Shown here piece after piece: positions 55,601 to 64,000 of a stretch of 64,000 nt of DNA. Each line of letters starts with the position of its first letter. Within the stretch, counting starts at the first letter, position 1. This DNA comes from Adiantum capillus-veneris (Eukaryota; Streptophyta; Polypodiopsida; Polypodiales; Pteridaceae). The DNA lies in assembly GCA_014529385.2 (NCBI GenBank), contig CM043968.1:124393518-124457517 (forward strand), given 5' to 3'. The position numbers were made by a program, and so were the translations under genes. The notes below the pieces were generated by a model that did not search any database, was not told the DNA's origin, and saw only the letters and a program-made list of their open reading frames with translations.

Positions 55601-56840
55601 TTGATATAAGGACATCAAACTAAGTTGCAATCCTTTATTGTTATTTATGGTGTCAAGACATGCATCATGTGGGAGATGACACCCTAAGGGGAGGTTCTAG
55701 GCAAGTGGTGATTCATCAAACTCTAGCCAATGGTTTTAGGGATGAGGAATCAAGGGAGCCGCTCAAAGGTCACGGCCATGGTGATCTCTATTTGGGGTCC
55801 TCATGCTGGTATCAAAACTATGGAATAGTGCTAGTGGATCATATTCGCTAACTCGTCAAATAGGATTTGGCTTGGCAACATGAATGACATATGATTAATG
55901 CATGTCTAATCATGTATTTGGCCTTATTTCTTTAAAAAAATCTTAATTCATACTCTTAATTTTCTTAACAATCATCATTATTTATCTTTTCTTATCCAAT
56001 TGCACTCGTAATTAAATTTCTTGCTACTGCTTTCCTAATCATTGGGTATAGTTGCACGCAATTAGAATCATATGCAAGGAGAAATCATCTCCAAAGCAAG
56101 CAAAAATGTTTCAAAGATGAGTTTAGTAAAATTAGTTTTGTTTCAATATTTTGCATGTAGGGGTTTTATGCCACCATGAGTGGATGCATGTGTCGTTGGA
56201 ATGGTGCATGTAAGTTATTTTAACAAAAAACCTTAGATTAGAATTAACAATTGATTACAAGCTTTCTTTTATTGATTAGACTTGTAGCATCCATGAGGGA
56301 GTTCTATACGTTGGAAATTTGGTAGGAATTTAATTCTGCAAGAATGGAATGGGGGGGTGTTCTGACCCTAGTCATCCCACTATAGGTTGAATAAGCTCAC
56401 GCTCCCTCTCCCTTCAATTTAAAGTTGCCTACATAAAACATTTTCCAAGTTGATTTTAAAAGCATTTCCTACAAATCCAATGACTTTTCTCTTTGTGGAG
56501 CTTCTAAGCCATTGGTGACAAACAAAAAGCTAGAATGATGAAATTTTCATATGGCATTGGACAATAATAGTACAATCCCCTTGGTTTCCATCGAGATTCT
56601 CTTGGTTCAATTGAATGGACGAGATATCTTTTCTATCAACTTGGACAAGTTTGAAACAATCCAAACAAACATGATAAAGAGCAAAGTCTATCTTCTACTC
56701 CAGGTTTCATAGTGATACTCTCCAAGTGAGACTTTCATTACAAGTTCTTGCAAATCTTGTTCCATGATACGTTGCATAAAATTGTGTATTTGGAGATAAA
56801 AATTGGCATATATGACATCATCCTTGAGTGGTCTCAACCC
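52700..56840. other. Intergenic, nothing recognised
   Basis: AT-rich, only short frames, no transposon domain seen. A G run of 10 occurs at 54580-54589 and a short A run at 55376-55385. Confidence 0.5.
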
Positions 56841-56847
56841 ACAAATT

Positions 56848-56929
56848 TGTAGGAATTATAGATTTTCCTCGGGAGGGTTGGCTACTATTGTAGGAACTAT
56901 AGATTTTCCTTGGGAGGGTTGGCTACTAT
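56848..56929. repeat. 41-bp tandem duplication
   Basis: Two adjacent copies of TGTAGGAATTATAGATTTTC followed by CTCGGGAGGGTTGGCTACTAT, differing at two positions. Confidence 0.95.
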
Positions 56930-57991
56930 TGCAACTTTATCAAGGATTATTCTAAGATTCTTGTGTCTATTATGTAGTTTTAGATACAAATCTTGTTCTA
57001 GATATTGGTTGATCCACGTATTATTTATGTTGAAAACAAATGCTAAGCCATTTACTTCAAAAGGATAGACGTATGTCTTTTGAGACTAAGAAATTATATA
57101 AAGCTCGACCAAATTTTTGAGCCAGAATGAAAGGGATCCTAAACTATTATTCATGCTCTATGTTAGTGACACGACTTTATGTATGGTGCACAATTTGAGA
57201 TATGTTTGATCAAGAGAGTATCACATGATTTCAGACAAACAATCAGAAGTTAGAAAGCTAGATGGAAAGAGCAACTAAAGGAGCATGATTTTAAGCTACA
57301 ATAAACATTAAAAAACAATATAAGGCTAAATAGAATATTTGAGATGATGCTCTCAACCTCACCTAGTCAGTTGGTGAGCTATTGAAATCTCTTAAGGGCA
57401 CCTGTAAGCATGATCCATCATGTTCTAAGGTGTGAAGTATAATGCAAAGGAGAGATCTCTCTCACTTAGATAAATTTGTAAAGGATAACTACACATGGTT
57501 CTCCTATGACAAGTGATGACTTGAATAGTTGGAAACTTTGCTCCATCCATATACATGAATGGGGGAGTAAGTGTGCCCACACACTTAAGCACTAGGCGCC
57601 AAATATTTTATGCTCACAAAAGTCTGTGTGCAAATTAACAAGGGATACAACACACATATGTGGCTAAAAGCATGAAAGGGTGGTCAGTTTTAAGGGCTTT
57701 TCTAGGTGGTTTTTGAAGTAGTTCTCAGGTTTTATTTGTTCCCTTCAAATAATGTATCGAGGACATGGAAATTGCAAGAAATGGAAAATGCCTCCACTTC
57801 AAGAATGCCATCATTTTTTGAACATCGTTTACGGGTAGAGGGTGATTATGACTTTTGCTGCATGCCTGTCTACACAGCAAGAAGCTACCCACACGCTACT
57901 CCATCTTCATGCACCCTGCATGAACAGAGCGAGGAAGAACTACGGATGCCTGCCCTCTTTGTGCGACCTCAATCTTCAACGAATACTGTAA

Positions 57992-57992
<1 letters not shown>

Positions 57993-58026
<34 letters not shown>
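57993..58026. repeat. (TC)n microsatellite before the 58-kb pseudogene
   Basis: A CT run of about 34 bp, 80 bp upstream of a possible first ATG at 58103. The position suits a plant 5' UTR. Confidence 0.95.
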
Positions 58027-58029
<3 letters not shown>

Positions 58030-58102
58030 GTTGCAGTTGAGCAATGTGTTTGTTTGAGGACATTGTGAATCATGGATTGTGTTTTTTTGTTTGTATAGTG
58101 AT

Positions 58103-61100
58103 ATGAAGACTCCACCGCAAAAGTGCACCATGGCAGCAACTGATGGTGGTTTAGCTACCGTGCTTTCATCCAGTAGCAAGCCTAGGAGTTCCACAACATT
58201 GGGCATAAAGTCTGAAACTATCGGCAACAAAAGCATTGGTACATATTAACTCTGTCTCTTCAATTGTAGAAATGTTATTTTCAATGTTTGTTTATGCTTG
58301 TTTACTCTGTCAAATATGGTTTGCAGCAAGATCTTCCTGGAAGATTCAATACCCCAAGCAAACTCGATTCTGCTACACATGAGAGGAGTTGCATGAGGAG
58401 TATGGCTTAAGCTTGGAGGGCAAGCTCTACCAGCACCTTCGTGAGGCTGATTTCACAGATCAGGATTGGTTGTCGGTCTTCATGAAGAAAAGGGAGAAGG
58501 GCTCTAAAATCTTTCTGCATATGATGCGACCTGAGTTTGTAGACGAATGCAGGGTACTGTTTCATAAAGTCTACCAAAGCATGCCAGCCCAAAGAGATCA
58601 CACACAAGTTTGCATGGTTGTTTGTGTACGAGCGATGCCCAACTGCTCGGCAAGATTCTGTAGGTCAAAAGGTTGCATGGGCTACTTTTGGTGAACAGGT
58701 TTTGGACCATTGCAAGAAGCTTTTGGGTGGCATTGACAAGAAAGTAAAGAATTGGTTGGAGAACAATGAGGGGACAACACTGCAGCCCCTTCGTCTTGAC
58801 AATGTCGGGGCAAGTCAGAAAAGTGGGAAAAATGCTCTGTTTTTTGGCAGCACTTCTCTAATTAGTGCCTCCTTCATAAACTAGTAAGTAAAAGCACACG
58901 TGGAGCAGTTTCTAGATGCAAAAAGGGATGCATTAACGGTTTTGAACACATCATTGGATAATGTGAGAGTAGAGCTACAAGATAGGAACCAAAATGTGTG
59001 GAAGATACAAGGGACATCTTCAGTTGCGGCAGTGCTTCAGGAGCAATTGCAGGAGCTCCATATATTGCGGTTCAGCATGAAGGGAGCTATCGATACCGAC
59101 CCTGATTTTTTTATGATTGAAGGAAAGATGGCTGCTCTAACTAGTGCACTCACAGCTCTTGGGGCCGATGCAAGCAGCTCGAACATAAGAGATGAGGTGG
59201 ATTGTCTCAAGGTATGTGTCGACTAAGTCAAGGCAGGATTTTTGTTTATATTGTAATGCCCTAGGTACTTGACATGGTACTCTCTTCTATTTAGGTGGTT
59301 GTTTTTGTCATGCCAGTTATTTCTGTTTATGTGGTAATACCCTAGTACTTGAAATGGTACTCTCTTTATTTAGGTGGTTGTTTTTGTCATGCCAGTTATT
59401 TCTGTTATGGTGCCAAGTGCCCAACCTACTTGACAAGGTAGCTTTTTCTATTGTGGGGTTCTTTTGTGACATGGCTATTTTTATGTTAGGTGGTAGAATC
59501 CAAGGTACTTTATATGGTAGTTTTTTCTTTTTTTATACTTTGGTTTTGCACTCTTGTTTAGTTCTATCATTGTAATAGTGCCCAAGGTACTTGGCATGGT
59601 AGTTTCTTTTAACATGGCTCTCTTTTTGTTACGGTGACATTGACCAAGTACTTTTCCATGGTGGTTTTTTTTGCTATGGGTGTTTGTTTTTTCCATGGAA
59701 GTTTGTCTGTTATTGTGGTACTTGTCATGATAGTTTTTTCTACCATGACAGGTGCAAGGGTCATGGCTATATTTCCAGGTGTCATGTAATGGCCAAAATG
59801 CTTGTCATGGTACTTCTTTTGATCATGGTGGTGTTTTTTTCATGGCAATATTTCCTGTTATGGTACTTTTCTTTTGCTATGGTTGTAGTGCCCAAGGTAC
59901 TTTTCTACTTTCCATGGTATATGTCATTACCTTAGAGGTTTCATGGAAAGCCATCTTTGTTATGGTGGCAGTGCCCAAGGTACTTTTTCATGGGTTTTTT
60001 CTGTTATGGTTGATTGTTTCTTTAAGGAAGTTTGTTTGCTATGGTGGTTGTGCCCAAGGTACTTGTAAAGGTAGTTTTTTCTACCAAGGTGGTTGTAAGG
60101 TCATTGCCGATTATTGTGTAGTGCCCAAGGTACCTGTCATTGTGCTTTGTTTTTTGTCATGGTGGCATTTTTATCATGACAGTCTTTCATGTTATGGTAA
60201 TAGCCTTTGCCCTAATGTTTTTAATGGAATGGTAGTTTTCTGTTATGGTGGTAGTGTCCAAGGTACTTTTCTACTTGCCATGGTATTTTTCATTGCCTTG
60301 GTGGTTTTTTTGCAGTGCCAGATATTTTGTTACGTGGGAGTGTCCAAAGTACTTTTTTATGGTAGTTTTTTCACTTAAAGGTACTTGTTATTGTATTTTG
60401 GGTTATAATGGTGCTTCTGAGATCTGATCCCTGTGGGCTTTTTGTTCTTCATTTTTCATGCAAAAAGAAGTGACTAACTTGGAAGCATCAGCGAGTACGT
60501 GTGTGCAACAGATCAACTTTTGTGAGAGCATATATAATAGACAAATTTGACCTGCAAAACGAACAATATATGGAGATAACGATGTCAAAGGTTCAATTAA
60601 CCCAAGCTAGAGAGGTGAAGGCTGGTGACACAATGTTACTGCTTTCGACAGCTGGCCAGCACTTGAGCCACTTGCAGGCTACAATCTCTGTTCTAGGACT
60701 ATGTGCCACATGTGGTCTTGCATTTATGGCTTCCCATGTGGTTTGTGTATACACACTAGCATGTGGTCATGTATACCATGCTCTGTGGGTGTTTTGCTGC
60801 CTGGCTTGGATCATAGACGGTATGTGCGGACGCCTCTTGCAAGAGGAGTATTCTAGATTCACTTAAATCAATGCTCTTGCATATAGGTTGGTTGCCATTG
60901 CTCCAAATCTCATATAAATCCAAGAAATGTTCAGGTTGCCTTCAAGTATTTACTGATTGCACAAGTCTGAACTTCACTGATGTGCTTTCAGGTTCTGGCC
61001 ATATTCCTTGTGTGGCACCGATACAGGATGACGTGCCAAAGGTTGTGCTACAAGCTACCCCTGAAGCCCATAGTGTGGATTCCAGCTGTGAAGGTAGACC

Positions 61101-61581
61101 CCCCCGTAAGGACAGTAGTAGTTGAGCCACAACCAAGAGAAAGCAGTCCAAAGGAAGATGCAATGGTTGATGATGCGGAGGCAATAGCGCAAGAGGGAGT
61201 GGATGCAGTACAGCGCATGCAAGCTAGTGATGAGAATCCAGATTCTCCCATCAATCTGAGTGACATGGTGAGGGTGTCAAAGAAGCACAAGAAAAACGGT
61301 GATGGTAAGTGGTAATGGTATTGGACTTGTCAACTTCTAGGCAATGTCTGCATGGGGCTGATGTGTTGTTTTATGACATAGGTGGACCTTCCAAAAAGAA
61401 TAGACCTTCGGAGTCCACATGTTCAAAGCAGCATGCTCAACATGCACATGGAGATATGGGAGAGAGGGAAGCACCCAAATCACCTCCTACCGTGAAGAAG
61501 ACTCCCAGAAAGAGTGCTCCCCTCCGCAATCCTTCTAATGTTTCCCACCCTCCCAAGCCTCGAGTTTGCAAGAAATTGTGA
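58103..61581 (+). pseudogene. Broken multi-exon gene of unknown function
   Basis: A possible first exon starts at 58103 (MKTPPQKCTMAATDG) and ends at 58238 before GTACAT. The next begins after GTTTGCAG and reads SSWKIQYPKQTRFCYT, then meets a TGA (58380) in an otherwise protein-like frame (EELHEEYGLSLEGKLYQHLR, EADFTDQDWLSVFMKKREKG). A frame change occurs near 58600, before WLFVYERCPTARQDSVGQKV. Tandem stops follow at 58881-58886, then a helix-rich coil (DAKRDALTVLNTSLDNVRVE) to about 59220. After a repeat-filled gap come a frame with CGHVYHA (about 60760), an acidic stretch, a clean 77-bp intron (61305-61381) and a Lys/Pro-rich end with TGA at 61581. I do not recognise the family. Confidence 0.6.
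59220..60410 (+). repeat. Decayed tandem array, GGTACTT / ATGGTAGTTTTTTC words
   Basis: About 1.2 kb built from imperfect units of TGCCCAAGGTACTT, CATGGTAGTTTTTTC, TATGGTGGT and CATGGCAATATTT in varying order and spacing (roughly 45-110 bp). One frame stays open for 208 codons (59752-60378) and translates to a hydrophobic repeat, which I take as a by-product of low stop density. It lies in an intron or gap of the broken gene. Confidence 0.8.
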
Positions 61582-61775
61582 CTCTTCAATTGTAATACAA
61601 GAATCTGTGATTCTTGATTTTGAATGAAAAAGAAACTTTTTTGTCAGCCTCTATGTTTTTGTTGCGTTTATGTTTCATAAGTGCAATGTCTATGTTTTTA
61701 TCGGCCTCTATGTTTTTGTCGCTTTTATGTCAAATATTACCTCGTGTTTATTTTTTCAATGTTGAATGTTGTCTT

Positions 61776-62589
61776 TTACAGAGTGTCCAAAGGAAAAGGG
61801 GACCCTCAAGCTGCCCGTAGAGGAAATCATCATCATCAGAGATCCCCCAACGTACATTCCCCCAGCTATCTCCTCCTTGCCATTTGATGATCCAAACCGA
61901 CCAGCCCTCATATTAGATCTTAATGGTGTAATTTGTCTTACATGTACACCTGATAAGTGTGACCCTTCGTCTGTCCTCGATATTGAGGCTACATCATTTG
62001 TCAAGCATGAGGAGGCGGATGGCAGGTACCTGTTTGTTCCGAAAGATGCATAGGATTTTATTGCATTGACTATGACATGGACAAAAGTCTACATATGGAG
62101 CAGTGCAATGCTCAACATAGTGGGCTCAAGAATTCAAAGATGTTTTCCCAGGTTCACAGCTATATTAGTGGATGGGCTGGACAACAATTATGTGATGTGG
62201 ACAGTTACTGTTTTGGTGGTGGAAGACTAACATTTTTCAAGGTATTGCAAATTCTTTTGGTGAAGTTGCAGTGCTATGATACCTGCAATGTCCTTTTAAT
62301 TGACAACAGTTCCTATAAATGTCATTATAATCCCTGTGGTACTTACATCATAGTGCCTGGTTTTGAGCACCGCTACAACCAATACTTATCAAAAGATCTA
62401 AAGGCCTGGCTGGAAGGGTGGCAACATGCTACAGATCGCCGTGCCTTGGCGGACACATTCAGCAAATCAAAACCTACTGATGACGACAAGTATGTATTCA
62501 TAGCAATTGCAAAAGGATTTGAAAAGACATCGTATGATGCGTACTTATGTGGGCCGCAGCTCATGCCCATAGAGTGCAAACGACGATGA
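61776..62589 (+). pseudogene. FCP1/NIF-type HAD phosphatase domain, disrupted
   Basis: After a TTTTACAG acceptor-like site, the frame gives IIIIRDPPTYIPPAISSLPF and RPALILDLNGVICLTC, which fits HAD motif I of the FCP1 homology (CTD phosphatase-like) family, with Asn in place of the second Asp. Next is FIALTMTWTKVYIWSSAMLN (motif II region, WSSA). A frame switch leads to WAGQQLCDVDSYCFGGGRLT and FFK, then NVLLIDNSSYKCHYNPCGTY (motif IV region, LLIDNS) and DLKAWLEGWQHA. A TAG at 62051 and the frame change near 62130-62170 break it. It would otherwise be a nuclear Ser/Thr-type protein phosphatase relative. An assembly error is an alternative. Confidence 0.7.
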
Positions 62590-62879
62590 CATCCATTGCT
62601 TTTTTTTGGATGATCTTCTCCTTTATGTACCTTTTGTAACTAAACTAAACCCGAGGCAGAACCTGGTATATTTATATGCTACTTTCCATGTGGAGACCAA
62701 TTTTTTGGCTTCATTTTGATTGCCATTGTAACTCATGTAATGACTTGATGTCAAATTGATGAAGATGAAATATATTCCTTTTGGTTGGATGTGTTGTCTT
62801 TGTATCCCACCATTGGAATGTTATTTTTTTTATTCAAGTAGTTTAAAACTGTTGAAATGTTCTAGCATTGAAGTGTTAT

Positions 62880-63570
62880 TTTTCTGATTCTGTTATTGTT
62901 TCCCAGTTTAAGGCAATATCCTAAAGAAACCACCTGTGGATACCTGTAAGTTACTTTGGGTTGGCATACAAAAACTTAACAGATTGGTATGTACAGAAAC
63001 CACCTGAGGACTACCTATAAGGTACTTTGGGCTGGCTTACACAAACTTTTACAAGTCCTTGTTTCCTACATAGTTTAAGACAGTTTCCACCTGTGAACTA
63101 CCTGTAAGAAACTTTGGGTTGGCAAACCAAAACTTTTTTGAGTGCTTATTTCCTACATATTTTAACAGATAGTTTCCTACAGAAACCACCTGAGGACTAC
63201 CTATAAGGCACTTTGGGCTGGCATACAAAAAACTTTTAGATGTGCCTCTTTCCTTCATAAGCTCACAGACAGTTTTCTACACAAATCATCTGTAGACTTT
63301 CTTTAAGGTACTTTGTGCTGACAGACCTATAAAGTACCTTTGAGGTACTTTGGGACGGCATACAAAAAGTTGTATAAGTGCTTGTCTTAACATATAGAAA
63401 CCACATGAGGACTACCTTAAAAGGTACTTTGGGCTGATAGACAAACTTTTAGAAGTGCTTGTTTCCTACAGATTTTGACAAAAGTGCTTGTGAACTACCT
63501 GTAAGGTACTTTAAGCTGGCAGACTGGTACTTTGTGTTCCATAATTGAAATGCTATTTTTGTTACTCAAG
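62880..63570. repeat. Second decayed tandem array, ACCACCTG...GGTACTTTGGGCTGGC units
   Basis: Imperfect units carry AGAAACCACCTGAGGACTAC, CTATAAGGTACTTTGGGCTG, GGCATACAAAAACTTTT and AAGTGCTTGTTTCCTACA. At least six copies lie between about 62925 and 63560, spaced roughly 60-130 bp apart. A weaker copy continues at about 63600-63680. The array shares the AAGGTACTT word with the 59.2-60.4 kb array. Confidence 0.85.
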
Positions 63571-63679
63571 TAGACAAAAATGTTTACAAGTTCTTGTTTG
63601 GACTGGCTTGCAAGAGGTTTTGAAACCTATGATAGGCTCCTAAAAAAACCACCTATGGAATAGCTGCATGGTACTTTGA

Positions 63680-64000
63680 AGCTAATTATTGGTACTTCTA
63701 CAAGTTACTTGGGCAGCAACCTATATCACTATTGTCATACTGTTGTACACATTTTTGTATACCTCTGTAGAGAGTTTGAACTATGTGGCTCTCCTTCTAA
63801 GGGTTCCAAGGGTATCTTAATCGATCTAACCAAGTGTGATGCCAGAAGTACTTTTTGGTTGACTAGCATGCTTGTAATAGATATGCTCGGCACCTTCCAC
63901 TAGCTCGTAATAGTACCCCTTAACCAAATAGTTCCCTGTAGAAAGTATGTTTCCCTAGGAATCACTCAAGGCTCTTATTGTTTTGTATTTCTCCTCTAAG
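63680..64000. other. End of window, nothing recognised
   Basis: A 75-codon plus-strand frame (63676-63903) has no family features. The window ends in unassigned sequence. Confidence 0.4.

Noticed and set aside
59752-60378. 208-codon ORF with a hydrophobic, repetitive sequence
   Set aside because: It is generated by the decayed tandem array. Repeats shift phase and there is no start context or domain, so I do not call it a membrane protein gene.
62024-62051. A 28-bp intron removing the TAG at 62051
   Set aside because: It has GT...AG ends, but it is far below the minimum size of plant introns, and its removal would delete conserved-looking residues. A stop mutation is simpler.

Overview
The window is nuclear DNA of a land plant with a large, repeat-rich genome. 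The evidence is one intron-rich gene for a plastid-type pyruvate, phosphate dikinase (PPDK), plant-type Ty1/copia, Ty3/gypsy and LINE remnants, long CT/GA and GT microsatellites, and a tRNA-derived SINE. Introns grown by retrotransposons to tens of kilobases fit a fern or another large-genome non-flowering plant better than a moss or a compact angiosperm. That taxonomic reading is inference, and the sequence alone does not settle it.

Layout. 0-13 kb is intergenic: a G-box-containing tandem repeat block (about 0.36-1.27 kb), a copia 3' half with its LTR (4.24-5.75 kb), several fragments of one LINE family (5.7, 6.8-7.2, 9.1-11.2 kb), a SINE with a 16-bp target-site duplication (8.17-8.49 kb) and a probable LTR/primer-binding site (8.97-9.1 kb). 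13.5-48.6 kb is the PPDK gene on the minus strand. I resolved 20 coding exons with consistent phases, giving a 967-codon open frame. Intron 14 alone spans 24,656 bp (18,556-43,211) and carries most of the transposon load: LINE copies on both strands (18.6-19.7, 25.1-28.8, 33.7-34.4, 36.4-40.3 kb), a degraded Ty3/gypsy element (29.7-33.7 kb), gag-like and LINE ORF1-like fragments (21.3-23.5 kb), and a second LINE type (41.1-42.9 kb). 49-57.7 kb is intergenic, with short tandem duplications and a CT/poly-C tract. 58.1-62.6 kb on the plus strand holds a broken gene or gene pair: a multi-exon unknown protein followed by an FCP1/NIF-type HAD phosphatase domain, both with stops and frame breaks. Two decayed tandem arrays lie inside and after it (59.2-60.4 and 62.9-63.6 kb), sharing a GGTACTT motif.

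Functionally the only gene that looks intact is PPDK, which interconverts pyruvate + ATP + Pi with PEP + AMP + PPi and carries an N-terminal extension expected to direct it to the plastid. Everything else I recognise is mobile-element or repeat DNA, or pseudogene. I found no operon-like or defence-like system. The most interesting observations are the giant transposon-filled PPDK intron, the repeated association of one LINE family with poly-C at its 5' junctions and CT tracts at its 3' tails, and the decayed repeat arrays around the FCP1-like pseudogene.
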